This document shows, in pieces, positions 1 to 7,862 of a DNA stretch of 23,465 nt (position 1 is the first letter of the stretch; every line of letters begins with the position of its first letter). The notes under the pieces are model-generated. The model did no database searches. It saw only the letters and a program-made list of their open reading frames with translations, and was not told the origin of the DNA. The position numbers and the translations under genes were made by a program. Origin of the DNA: a virus; IMG/VR virus record IMGVR_UViG_3300047666_000147, positions 1 through 23,465 of that record; one strand, 5' to 3'.

Positions 1-63
1 GGAACTAACAAACTAACCCGCGAACAAGCTTTGTATATTGCTACGGGTGATGCTAATATCTAA
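1..63 (+). CDS. 3' end of an unidentified plus-strand gene (partial)
   Basis: Frame 1 is open from the window edge to a TAA at 61-63 and encodes the C-terminal 20 residues, ending in TGDANI. The other two plus frames hit stops within the first 15 bases, so this is the only possible coding frame. A hairpin terminator follows 24 bases later, which supports a true gene end. The gene converges on the minus-strand lysis block. Too little is visible to name a product. Confidence 0.55.
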   Translation, partial: GTNKLTREQALYIATGDANI

Positions 64-79
64 TTTAACACTCTCCCTG

Positions 80-130
80 TTAAGTCAAAACCCTCTAATG
101 CTGCAACGTTAAGAGGGTTTTATTTTGTCT
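80..130. terminator. Bidirectional intrinsic terminator between convergent units
   Basis: A perfect 10-bp stem is formed by AAAACCCTCT (87-96) and AGAGGGTTTT (112-121) around a 15-nt loop. The plus side runs into TTTTATTTTGT, and on the minus side the stem is followed by TTTTGACTT. It therefore suits both the plus-strand gene ending at 63 and the minus-strand late transcript ending at 136. The stem core matches that of the terminator at 23424-23444. Confidence 0.85.
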
Positions 131-135
131 TTGAT

Positions 136-555
136 TTACTTGTCTTTTTTAGTTTCGTTGTGTCTTGTTAGCATGTATGAGCCAAAGAAAAATGTAATTA
201 TTGCCGCTGTACCTGCTAGCATTACCGAGGCTGTTGCTAGCTTAAAGTAAAATTCTGCTAACTCCATATCAAAAGGCGCAGCAATGGCACACATTAAAAT
301 AATCCATAGTTGGACTTTAATCCACTGTTTAGCAATTTCACGCCTTGCTTTTGATCGTTCGCTATTTTCACCCATAGAGGCGATAGCGTAGGAAACCACT
401 CCATTTCTTAAACCCTCCCTAGCCTCTGCTTTTTCTTGGTCGGTGTGTGACAAATTATCAATCCAGCCACCCACACCCTTTAATAATCCATTGTCTTTAT
501 CAAGGACATTATCAATAACTTTATCTGACCAGCTTAAAGGGTTATACCATGCCAT
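136..555 (-). CDS. Holin, GTA/3TM-type (probable)
   Basis: This 139-aa membrane protein is the last gene of the late unit. Its soluble N-terminal part (residues 1-75) contains a WIDNLSHTDQEKAEAREG stretch that resembles the 'holin of 3TMs, for gene-transfer release' family. Two clear hydrophobic segments follow (about 79-95 and 103-128), and the end is short and basic (KKDK). A holin would permeabilise the inner membrane to release or activate the endopeptidase encoded immediately upstream. The start ATG lies one base beyond the stop of the 129-aa endopeptidase gene. The family call comes from recall of its features, not from an alignment. Another membrane protein type cannot be excluded, especially as a second holin candidate sits at 943-1242. 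Confidence 0.65.
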   Translation of the reverse strand: MAWYNPLSWSDKVIDNVLDKDNGLLKGVGGWIDNLSHTDQEKAEAREGLRNGVVSYAIASMGENSERSKARREIAKQWIKVQLWIILMCAIAAPFDMELAEFYFKLATASVMLAGTAAIITFFFGSYMLTRHNETKKDK

Positions 556-556
556 G

Positions 557-946
557 TTATCTTACCTCAAAATGTGGCATGTCTTTAAAGTTAGACCAAT
601 GACCACCCCATCGCATATTAACGGATAGCCTGTTAGCAGCCTCAAGCATTGCAGCCGCTATTGTTGTTAGGTGTAATTCATCCCAGCTAGCCTTGCCGTC
701 AACATATGCAAATACATCAAGAGCCATGCCGCTTTGGTGGTAACTCTTTTTGACTGTGCCGTCTAACTGGCTTGCCTTATCATTAAAAAGCTTCTGCTGT
801 TCTTCTGCTGTGCGTAAACCTCCATGCTTAGGTATGCCAAAGTCAATTGGCGACATTGATAGTGCCAGCCTTGCAACTTCTACGACTTGGTAATTAACGC
901 CGATCATTCTATGCTCGCTGTTTTCACCAAACTTAAACTTATTCAT
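557..946 (-). CDS. Endolysin: M15-type L-alanyl-D-glutamate (VanY-like) peptidase
   Basis: This 129-aa single-domain enzyme should cut the peptide stems of peptidoglycan to lyse the host. The zinc-site motifs are visible: S68-Y-H70-Q-S-G-M-A-L-D77 fits the SxHxxGxAxD signature, and D122-M-P-H125-F fits the terminal DxxHF-type motif. That gives H70, D77 and H125 as predicted metal ligands. The upstream GIPKHGGLRTAEEQQKLF (about 37-54) is the usual substrate-side segment. The length is typical of phage peptidases without a binding domain. No signal peptide is seen, so export should depend on a holin. Its ATG overlaps the stop of the preceding holin candidate as ATGA (946-943), which implies coupled translation. 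Confidence 0.9.
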   Translation of the reverse strand: MNKFKFGENSEHRMIGVNYQVVEVARLALSMSPIDFGIPKHGGLRTAEEQQKLFNDKASQLDGTVKKSYHQSGMALDVFAYVDGKASWDELHLTTIAAAMLEAANRLSVNMRWGGHWSNFKDMPHFEVR

Positions 947-1242
947 TTTTTTGAATCATGCTCTTGTTGTTCACGCTTATCTTTCTTACGTGCAAAGTAA
1001 ATGTCTACAGCAAGCTTAATAATAAACATTGTTGAGCCAACTATAGATAGTATTGCTACTGCGTTTGATACTGTCATCCAGGTAGGGTCCCTGCTTACTA
1101 TTGCCGTTGAAGTTAACGCGCTAGTCCCGCCTGTCACGACGCTTGCTATCCCTAACTTGTTTATTATACCGCTTGTCGCTTCGTTCATATGCGGTGTGAT
1201 TGAGTGTAGGCCGCTGCTTAACTTGCTTAGAATGCTCATCAT
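943..1242 (-). CDS. Two-TM holin candidate
   Basis: This 99-aa protein has two hydrophobic segments (about 29-49 and 58-82) joined by a short turn around SRDPT, then a highly charged tail (ARKKDKREQQEHDSKK). That is the classic class II holin layout, and it sits directly upstream of the endopeptidase with an ATGA overlap. Its start is an ATG overlapping the stop of the 144-aa membrane protein gene (1242-1239). A second in-frame ATG follows at once, so a dual start producing holin and antiholin forms is conceivable, though the forms would differ by only one residue. The 70-aa frame described separately overlaps its first 122 bases in another frame. Confidence 0.65.
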   Translation of the reverse strand: MMSILSKLSSGLHSITPHMNEATSGIINKLGIASVVTGGTSALTSTAIVSRDPTWMTVSNAVAILSIVGSTMFIIKLAVDIYFARKKDKREQQEHDSKK

Positions 1243-1333
1243 CTTCTCTGGCTCGTCTTTGTATGTGTTTGAACGTTGAATAAATTAGATAAGCGAGTAA
1301 AAACAATATCGCCACTGTTAGCATAGTCTCCAT
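1121..1333 (-). CDS. Nested small membrane protein spanning two lysis-block genes
   Basis: This 70-aa frame starts inside the 3' end of the 144-aa gene and ends inside the holin candidate, in a different frame from both. Residues 4-20 (MLTVAILFLLAYLIYST) form one TM segment. The rest is hydrophilic and strongly basic, with many Arg and Lys and an RRDRRD end. Its ATG has a strong ribosome site: AGGAG (1342-1346 on the plus-strand numbering) lies 8 nt upstream, with a further GGGAG closer in. That argues for real translation. Candidate roles are an inner-membrane spanin subunit, since no other spanin is visible, or a holin regulator. The basic tail favours a cytoplasmic C-terminus by the positive-inside rule, which counts against a spanin. 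Confidence 0.55.
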   Translation of the reverse strand: METMLTVAILFLLAYLIYSTFKHIQRRAREDDEHSKQVKQRPTLNHTAYERSDKRYNKQVRDSKRRDRRD

Positions 1334-1673
1334 CTCTCCCGCTCCTAATAATGGTAAATAATATGCACAAGTTTACCACAATCATGCTGGATGCAAAATA
1401 ATAAGAATAATTATCAATATAAAGATTTGACAAGAAGTAAGCGACAGCTAAAAAGTTTACAACCGCAGAGGCAAGCATTACGTATGCTATTTTAGTCGAT
1501 GAAAATAACGCACAGCATAAATATATCAGTATAAATAATACGTGTTGAACGGCTTGGTTAAGAAAAGAAAGTGACACTAGCACAGTTAATAAGAACGCCA
1601 CGGCCGGCATTCTTGCCAGTCGTGTGAATCTAACAGCTAGCAGGTAGCCAAGAATTAAAAGTAAGTCGATCAC
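1239..1673 (-). CDS. Multi-spanning membrane protein of the lysis block
   Basis: This 144-aa protein has four or five hydrophobic segments in residues 1-110 (about 3-18, 23-39, 43-58, 60-82 and 88-110) and a polar tail of about 34 residues. I do not recognise the family. The start is GTG at 1673, chosen because it overlaps the stop of the preceding 33-aa gene as GTGA, a typical coupling arrangement. The first internal ATG (residue 22) would remove the first TM segment. It could be a lysis modulator or a superinfection-exclusion type membrane protein, and its place between tailspike and holin does not settle this. Confidence 0.6.
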   Translation of the reverse strand: MIDLLLILGYLLAVRFTRLARMPAVAFLLTVLVSLSFLNQAVQHVLFILIYLCCALFSSTKIAYVMLASAVVNFLAVAYFLSNLYIDNYSYYFASSMIVVNLCILFTIIRSGRDGDYANSGDIVFTRLSNLFNVQTHTKTSQRR

Positions 1674-1771
1674 TTTTTTGTTTTCTTCGGCTTGCGTAGA
1701 GACTCTAAAGTATAAGCTGCTCCGCCTTTGCGGTTTGGCTTTGGCTTGTTTGGGCTTTTCGTGCTAGACAT
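1670..1771 (-). CDS. 33-aa basic protein
   Basis: A short frame from ATG at 1771 to TGA at 1670 encodes 33 residues rich in Lys and Pro, with a central GGAAYTLESLRK segment and a KKTKK end. It sits between the tailspike gene and the membrane gene, and its stop overlaps the next GTG start. The ribosome site is weak (GAG about 13 nt upstream). The coupling geometry supports it. No family is recognised, and a non-coding leader is the alternative. Confidence 0.5.
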   Translation of the reverse strand: MSSTKSPNKPKPNRKGGAAYTLESLRKPKKTKK

Positions 1772-1801
1772 TTTATTTAATCTCATAAGTTGATAAAGGT
1801 T

Positions 1802-1822
1802 GATGTTAACACAAATAACATC
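1802..1822. repeat. Perfect 7-bp inverted repeat between tailspike and lysis genes
   Basis: GATGTTA (1802-1808) and TAACATC (1816-1822) are separated by 7 nt. It lies in the only sizeable gap (1772-1846) between the tailspike stop and the lysis block. No T-run follows on either strand, so it is not a typical terminator. It may be an operator, an RNA stem that protects the tailspike mRNA end, or chance. Confidence 0.4.
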
Positions 1823-1846
1823 CGCTCAGTACTTTCTATCTACTGC

Positions 1847-4786
1847 TTAAATGCCATACCTAAAACTATAATTAAGCGCAGTAGCTGTAGACCCTGCGTC
1901 TTTTACTACAGTTATAACCTCGTCAATCTCACCGAATATCGGGCCTCTGTCTCCTGCGGCTCCGCTTCTTACTCCCACTGAGAAAGCGCCCGGATCAAGC
2001 GCTCCGGCATTATCATCAAGAGTGCCGCCAGATATCAACACATTAACCCCAGAATTAACAGTGATTGCAGGCTCTCCAGGGAAAGCAGAAGTTACCAAGA
2101 ACTCAAGCATTGCCCTTTGCCCACTGGGAGGGGTTAATGTTATAAGTGTTCCGCTTGTACCGCTAGCAACTGTTAAATTTGTCCCCATTGTTTTAGTTAT
2201 AAACATCGAATTTCCTACCTCTATTCCAAAGAAATTAGTAGGGTCATTACTAGATAAAAACCCTGTAACTTTTTTATTGCCGCTACCGCTTACAGCTTGA
2301 TAGCCAGATGTTGCAGACCATTTTGTAAAGTCTAAAGTGTGCACTGCTGCCGCCGCTGTACGTGACTTGTAAAACAATGAGTCGTCAATGTTCAAATTCA
2401 TAGGCAGTAGATAATCAGCAGAACCGTTGTCTAACATCCTAACTCTACAGTTGCTTAACCTCACATACAATTCAGTAGGTCTAGTATTAGCCACGTCGTC
2501 AAGTATAAGCACTTCGCTGTCTGTGATGTTTACATTACCGTTTACAGCTATTGCAGCCGCCACGCCGTTGCAGTTATCAATGTTAATTTGTGGCCTAAGC
2601 GCGTCAACTCTTGTAGCCCATCCCGCATCAGCCATTGCCAAATCTCCGCCAAACTTAACTATCTCAAGCGTAGTGTTTGGAACAGAGGTTCTTAGGTTTA
2701 TGCAATTGTTGATGTTTTTAATATTAACAATCTGGTTGTAATCACCGTCTGACACATCAGTTGCATTATAAAGCGCTTTGATTCTAGCGCCGTAATGCTT
2801 GGGCGGTAAATAGGCCAGTATTGCCATGCCTGATATTGGCTTTGAAAACCCACAATCTTCAACGTTAATAGTATGTGCTATGTAGTAGTCGTTGTTTGTG
2901 TTTTCGCCGAACTCATAATTAACCATGATCCAATCTTTATCTATAGTTGCATATCGTGTTGGGTCGTCTAGCTGGATAGTTACGTTTTTAACTGTAACGC
3001 TACGGCCAAGTATTGTGGCCCTGCCATAGTCAGTATTGCCGCCTGTGAACGGAAATTTAACAACAGATAAGTCTTTTGAAAAACTATCAGTGAAGTCTGC
3101 GCCAATGATTATTTCTAAGCCATCAACTAAAATATCACCGTCCCATTCTGAACCGTAATCTATACGGGTTTGGACTATAGAATATTGAGGAGAGTCGCCG
3201 ACAACGCTTGAAGAGTTAGCCAGGAAGTATCTACATTTCTTAATAGTTAGCTGATTACCACCTGACATTAACGCGCCCCAGTTGTGAAGGTCGCAATTCT
3301 CAAGGGTTATATCAAATCCGGCCCAGTGGATATCATACCTGTTTAGTGAGCATTCTCTAAACGTAACATTTTTAAGGTAGTTAAGACCAGATGCACCCCA
3401 CCCATGTGTACCAACACAGTTAATATAGCGCCAGTTAGCTCCTACATTACCGCCGAATAGGTATAAACCTTCTGGGACAGTTGTCTGAGTCCATGCTTCA
3501 CCACGAATATTGTTCCATTCAATATCATAACTGCCTATTGCCGCAAAAAATGTTCTGCTAAAGGTGGTTACTGGCTGGTCTACAATCTCTTTTACTATAC
3601 TGTTTTGTAAAGTTACATTGTGTCTATTTCTAATCACAAGGGCGCGCACATCTGCTACGCCGTCTAATATCCATGCGGGGCTGTTTATAACCAGCCTGAA
3701 ATCGTCTTGCGGGTATATAGTACAAGCAGTGAGTCCATCACTAAAGTCTTTAGCAATGGGAGTTTGTAAGCCACCATTGTCTGCTATAACTAGTAATTCT
3801 ATTTTGTTTAAAACTACACCTGTGGAACGAGTAATATCAGCCTGACCATCTAGCCTAACCCCTGCGTTTTTATAAGCAGAGAATATTGAGGTGGGCAGCT
3901 TAGTGCTGTCTTTCTTTAGCAAATAAGCAAATGTAGTATTTAACTCAGTTAAGTCCGCAGCCCCTAAGACTACTGGGGTTGTGTAAGATTCTATTTCAAA
4001 TAAATAACGGAAGTCTGCTGATGGGTAGCCACTGCCAGCTCTTAAAACAATATTAGCACCCACCATATCCCAGTTGGTCTTAACGGCAATACTATAGGGT
4101 GATGTAGCTCTAGCTGCTAGGTAAAAAGTCCCAAAGCTTTGACGAACAGGGATTACTTTTAAGTTTGCATACGCATGGCAATTAAAAGCTGATAGCCAAG
4201 AGTCAGCAACGCCGGTTGAGTCTGCTCCAAACTGAGTATATGAAACCTCTCCACCCGTTAGAATATCCCACCTAACGCCGTCAGTGGCTACAAAATAACC
4301 GCCTCCGTCCGTGTCGCCTGGGGTTCCCGTTACTGTTGTTTTTACATAATCAGCAGCGCCAATACCTACGCTAGTTGAATAATATCCTCTCGTTGATACC
4401 ATGTTAAATGAACTTAATACGGTTGAGGCTTTCATTAAATCAAATGAATTAAACGACAACTGAACCGAATCAAAACTTGCAGGAAATGCACCAGTAACGT
4501 TATCAGCCACTCTTATTGCGCTTGATGTGTCGTTAGCATCGGCCTCAGCTTCAGTAGGAAATAAGTAGGCATCGTAAAGGCCATCTACAAACGGTATAAA
4601 TATAGTGCCGCCTGCGGTTTCAAAAAAGCCTCTGTTTTTTACCTGCGCTTTAGCAATTAAAGTGTCGCCTGTTGCGTCGGTAGCCATGGACTTTGGAGTC
4701 GTTCCACCGGGCAAATAGAATTTAAGCCAGTAGAACTTATAATCTTGAAACTGAGGTGTTAAAAATGAAGTTGCTGAAAGTGCCAT
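1847..4786 (-). CDS. Tailspike, parallel beta-helix receptor-binding protein
   Basis: This 979-aa protein is the expected distal tail component that binds, and may cut, host surface polysaccharide. Residues 1 to about 120 look like a tailspike adaptor: a beta-rich stretch with YLPGGTTPKSMATDATGDTL and a GLYDAYLFP segment of the kind that joins the spike to the tail hub. A pectate-lyase-superfamily entry follows at about 182-202 (YTQFGADSTGVADSW), then a long run of short Ile/Val/Asn-rich strands (about 200-750) typical of a right-handed beta-helix. The last 120 residues are a separate beta-rich domain ending in YSFRYGI. The start is fixed by a TAATG overlap with the 619-aa gene. Catalytic residues cannot be assigned by eye. 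Confidence 0.8.
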   Translation of the reverse strand: MALSATSFLTPQFQDYKFYWLKFYLPGGTTPKSMATDATGDTLIAKAQVKNRGFFETAGGTIFIPFVDGLYDAYLFPTEAEADANDTSSAIRVADNVTGAFPASFDSVQLSFNSFDLMKASTVLSSFNMVSTRGYYSTSVGIGAADYVKTTVTGTPGDTDGGGYFVATDGVRWDILTGGEVSYTQFGADSTGVADSWLSAFNCHAYANLKVIPVRQSFGTFYLAARATSPYSIAVKTNWDMVGANIVLRAGSGYPSADFRYLFEIESYTTPVVLGAADLTELNTTFAYLLKKDSTKLPTSIFSAYKNAGVRLDGQADITRSTGVVLNKIELLVIADNGGLQTPIAKDFSDGLTACTIYPQDDFRLVINSPAWILDGVADVRALVIRNRHNVTLQNSIVKEIVDQPVTTFSRTFFAAIGSYDIEWNNIRGEAWTQTTVPEGLYLFGGNVGANWRYINCVGTHGWGASGLNYLKNVTFRECSLNRYDIHWAGFDITLENCDLHNWGALMSGGNQLTIKKCRYFLANSSSVVGDSPQYSIVQTRIDYGSEWDGDILVDGLEIIIGADFTDSFSKDLSVVKFPFTGGNTDYGRATILGRSVTVKNVTIQLDDPTRYATIDKDWIMVNYEFGENTNNDYYIAHTINVEDCGFSKPISGMAILAYLPPKHYGARIKALYNATDVSDGDYNQIVNIKNINNCINLRTSVPNTTLEIVKFGGDLAMADAGWATRVDALRPQINIDNCNGVAAAIAVNGNVNITDSEVLILDDVANTRPTELYVRLSNCRVRMLDNGSADYLLPMNLNIDDSLFYKSRTAAAAVHTLDFTKWSATSGYQAVSGSGNKKVTGFLSSNDPTNFFGIEVGNSMFITKTMGTNLTVASGTSGTLITLTPPSGQRAMLEFLVTSAFPGEPAITVNSGVNVLISGGTLDDNAGALDPGAFSVGVRSGAAGDRGPIFGEIDEVITVVKDAGSTATALNYSFRYGI

Positions 4787-6645
4787 TATTGTTGTTCCTG
4801 TTCAATTAAAAGTGGTGTAGCTAATCCAGCACCAGCAAAACCAGCTTTATTTATTTCTGCTTGTAGTTGCTCGGTTATTTGCGCCCGTTGCTTTCCTGTT
4901 GAAGCTGCGCGCCTTTTAATAATTAAATCCCTTATAACTTTAGATTCAATGACCCCTTGGATAACACCCGGTATAAGTGCTACTGGCACGGCTACTGCTG
5001 CGGCTAGAGTCAATTGCTGTCCTGTAGGTGTCACTACGGACGCATCTTGCGCCCTAGCTGTGCTTTTAAGTTGATCGCGTAATGCAAATATAGCCATCCT
5101 TTCTTCAGGAGAGAAAAGCTTTCCTATCTGGTTTCTAGATTTATTTAACTGAGTTAAAAACTTATTAGGGTTTATATCCTCACCGTCAATAGATGACTTT
5201 TCAAAAGCTCGTTGTAATACTCGCTGTTTTGCAGCTTCCTTTCCTGAGTCAGTAAGGTTTGCAACTAGAAATTCAATATCAGAGTTTTTACCACTAAATA
5301 ATAATCTATCTACTACCTCTGGCGTAGCGTCACCATTCTTAATAATAGCCTTAGCTCCTGATTTACTTGTTCCTAATGCAAATTCAGAGACTACTTTATT
5401 TGCTCTCTTCCATTTCTCGGATAAAGAAGGATCAACATTATCAGCAAAATCTGTCATGTCTTGGCTTAGTTGTGCATAAGTTCTATTTAACAGCCCTGTA
5501 TCTGAGTTACCCTGTACTGGCGCGCCACGCCTAACTTTTTCTAGGTTAGCGCCAACACCTGAACGAATTTCTTTTACAAACTCAAAGCTTAAATCATCTG
5601 GCGCATCTAGCAAGGACTGCATATCATTTATAACAGATTGATCCGCAAGCGAGCCTTTCTGTAACTCTCTATCAAGTATAGTTTGTGCAAACTTTTTTGT
5701 TTTAGTTAACGGCACTGAACCAAGTTCGTCTAATTTAGCCGTTGATTCGTCGTATAGCTTACCTATTGCAGCCTTTGAAGTCTGAACTGAATCTTGAAGC
5801 CCTTTAACTATTTTTGCCTCAAATCCTGTGCCTTCAATAATGTCATATTTATTAGCCAGCGTTTCAACAGCCTTAATACGCTGTGCTTGCTGGCCGGTTC
5901 TTTGGAAGCCTGCAACTAATTCGCCTTGTGTTTGCAGTAGTTTGCCTACTCTAGTTTTTGGCGGCATTACATCGGACGTTAATTGCCTCACACCTGTTAG
6001 GCTTTCGGCTTCGTTAACTTCCGCAATAGCTGTTTTTTTAGCTTGATTGGTAGTTGTAGAAAGTCCTTTTGATGCCGCTGCGCCACGGCCGATTAAGCCG
6101 CCGCCAACCTCAGTTATAATATCTGGTATCATTTGTACAAACGTTGCAAAGGCTGGGCTTCCTGTTAAGTCTAAGCCCTGTTGACCTGCTGTGTCAGAGA
6201 AGTTTTTAACAGCATTTAATACACCGCCTAACCCTGAAGACTCAACAAGGTCGCCAACTTGATTTAATGCGGCCTCACCTCCCTGTGTGGCAGGTATTTT
6301 TAATTTAGCTTTAATCTGCTCTATTAATTGAGTTGGGTTGTTATCAGTAAATGGGTTTAATACGTCAACTAATGCAGTGAAGCCGCCAACACCAGTGCCA
6401 ACAATATCGCTAGCCAAAGTAACTCCACCGCTGACCCCCCCAATAATTTGCTCAGGTATGGAAATATCATCTTGCACCTCTTGTTGTTGTGTTGGGTTAA
6501 CTTCGGCAGTTGCAGCAACTTGCCCCTGTGGGGGTTGTGCGCTAGCGTTTAACTGTGCCTTTACAGTCTGTTGTATTATAGCAGGGTCTGTACCATCTGG
6601 AAATTCTAGCACCCTGCCGTCAGCTAATTGTGCCTGAATTGTCAT
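4786..6645 (-). CDS. DNA ejection protein, P22 gp16-like position
   Basis: This 619-aa protein is the last and largest of three consecutive internal virion proteins that P22-like phages inject with the genome to form a channel across the cell envelope. The N-terminus (LADGRVLEFPDGTDPAIIQQTVKAQL, residues 7-32, in part) is a motif often found at the start of injected phage proteins. Gly-rich hydrophobic segments at about 67-92 and 170-190, and a strongly hydrophobic one near 545-565 (AAAVAVPVALIPGV), could insert in membranes. The middle is helical and charged. TAATG overlaps join it to the 405-aa gene and the tailspike gene. The ejection role is inferred from order and composition. Confidence 0.7.
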   Translation of the reverse strand: MTIQAQLADGRVLEFPDGTDPAIIQQTVKAQLNASAQPPQGQVAATAEVNPTQQQEVQDDISIPEQIIGGVSGGVTLASDIVGTGVGGFTALVDVLNPFTDNNPTQLIEQIKAKLKIPATQGGEAALNQVGDLVESSGLGGVLNAVKNFSDTAGQQGLDLTGSPAFATFVQMIPDIITEVGGGLIGRGAAASKGLSTTTNQAKKTAIAEVNEAESLTGVRQLTSDVMPPKTRVGKLLQTQGELVAGFQRTGQQAQRIKAVETLANKYDIIEGTGFEAKIVKGLQDSVQTSKAAIGKLYDESTAKLDELGSVPLTKTKKFAQTILDRELQKGSLADQSVINDMQSLLDAPDDLSFEFVKEIRSGVGANLEKVRRGAPVQGNSDTGLLNRTYAQLSQDMTDFADNVDPSLSEKWKRANKVVSEFALGTSKSGAKAIIKNGDATPEVVDRLLFSGKNSDIEFLVANLTDSGKEAAKQRVLQRAFEKSSIDGEDINPNKFLTQLNKSRNQIGKLFSPEERMAIFALRDQLKSTARAQDASVVTPTGQQLTLAAAVAVPVALIPGVIQGVIESKVIRDLIIKRRAASTGKQRAQITEQLQAEINKAGFAGAGLATPLLIEQEQQ

Positions 6646-7862
6646 TATATTTGATTCCCTTGAGCGTCAAATCTTATAATAACTGGCTTTTCTTTTGTTT
6701 CTTTTTTCAACTGGTTTCTGTCACTAGCAGCTTCAAATACATTTCGTATTTTTCTTAATTCTCTACGCGCTCGCTCATCACTAATTAATGGGTTATTTAA
6801 CACTGTGGCTGATTCTGCTAGTATTTTTTGCTCTCCATCACTGATAGTCCCTTGACCTTTTAATTTCTGGCGTGATTCCAATGTTAACAAGCCTTTTATC
6901 TGGTTAATATCCGCTATAGCATCAATTGAAGCTTGTGACTTTGCTATGTCAGGCGTGTTTGTAACTATCTTACCAAACGCAGCAGAAAATCTATCGCCAG
7001 CAAGTAAGGAAGAGACCTGCGAAACTGCTGAGTCTGCCTCTGATCTTCGTGAATTTTTAGAATTTATAGCGTCTTGCTTTTGTTGCTCATTTTTAATTTT
7101 AGTTTCGTCAATATTTAATCGCCTAGACTCTATGCCTTGCCTGCCTCCTTCCGTTTCTTGCTCTAATCTTTGCGCTTCTGCTATTTTAACGTCTGACTTG
7201 GCTTGCTCTGTTGCTGTAGATTCAGAACCTTTCTGTGTTGCAACTTGAGCACCTAATGTTTGGTTAGTTGCTATTCTTTCTGCCGCTGATGTTGATGCTC
7301 CAGGGTTGACCCTTAACTTTATCAATGCAGCATTTCTTTCTACATCTGATGAGCTTGGGTTTTGAGCAATATTTAATAGGTTTTGAAATTCTCTAGTGCC
7401 TGCTGATGCGCCTGAGCCTTGCTGCTGCCGCACCAATCCTTCAACAGCCATGATGTCCCCCATCACGCCTTGCAAATCGCCAGCCTTTAACTTTTCTAAT
7501 GTTTCCATTGATTCGGTTACATCTTCGCCTGAACCTTGCTCTATCCTGTCTTGTATTTGAGATATATTGTTAAGCAAGAAAAGTTCAGCGCCTTGTGCGT
7601 CACCCGCTGCAATCAATGGCTTCAATCTCTGGCCTGTTTGATGTATATTTGTTAGTCGCTGCTTGTCGCGGTTCTGGTTTATAGTCTGCTCATTAAGCGC
7701 CATGCTCTGCTCGTTAAGAGCTAGCCCTTGTTCGCCAGCCGCTAAACCTTGTTCGCCAGCCGCTAAACCTTGTTGCTGGTTCTTAATGTCATAGAACATC
7801 TTAGCAACGTTAACTTGCGGGGCTACTGTGGCAGCTAGTGAGATGCGTGGATCAATCGCCAT
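6645..7862 (-). CDS. DNA ejection protein, P22 gp20-like position
   Basis: This 405-aa protein is rich in Gln, Ala and Glu and predicted to be largely helical. Near the N-terminus (about 29-58) it has a seven-residue repeat, GLAAGEQ, GLAAGEQ, GLALNEQ, SMALNEQ, consistent with a heptad helix. Long charged helices follow (about 210-270 and 330-395). It has no signal peptide or clear TM segment. Placement between two other internal virion proteins with TAATG overlaps on both sides suggests it is packaged in the head and injected. The family is not recognised from sequence alone. Confidence 0.65.
   Translation of the reverse strand: MAIDPRISLAATVAPQVNVAKMFYDIKNQQQGLAAGEQGLAAGEQGLALNEQSMALNEQTINQNRDKQRLTNIHQTGQRLKPLIAAGDAQGAELFLLNNISQIQDRIEQGSGEDVTESMETLEKLKAGDLQGVMGDIMAVEGLVRQQQGSGASAGTREFQNLLNIAQNPSSSDVERNAALIKLRVNPGASTSAAERIATNQTLGAQVATQKGSESTATEQAKSDVKIAEAQRLEQETEGGRQGIESRRLNIDETKIKNEQQKQDAINSKNSRRSEADSAVSQVSSLLAGDRFSAAFGKIVTNTPDIAKSQASIDAIADINQIKGLLTLESRQKLKGQGTISDGEQKILAESATVLNNPLISDERARRELRKIRNVFEAASDRNQLKKETKEKPVIIRFDAQGNQI
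7726..7775 (-). repeat. 21-bp tandem repeat in an ejection protein gene
   Basis: Two exact 21-bp units (7726-7746 and 7747-7767) are followed by the first 7-8 bases of a third. Each unit encodes one GLAAGEQ heptad on the minus strand. Further degenerate units (GLALNEQ, SMALNEQ) lie next to them, so the array probably grew by slippage in steps that keep the frame and the helix register. Confidence 0.9.

Noticed and set aside
1001-1279. Plus-strand 92-codon frame opposite the holin candidate
   Set aside because: Hydrophobic composition simply mirrors the minus-strand TM coding, and there is no ribosome site. The minus-strand gene has coupling overlaps at both ends.
2022-4000. Several plus-strand open frames of about 90-105 codons opposite the tailspike
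   Set aside because: They lie antisense to a well-supported beta-helix protein, have no ribosome sites or promoters, and their products look like low-complexity mirror translations.
1847-4786. Possible diversity-generating retroelement target in the tailspike or fibre genes
   Set aside because: No reverse transcriptase, template repeat or near-identical repeat pair is visible in the window.
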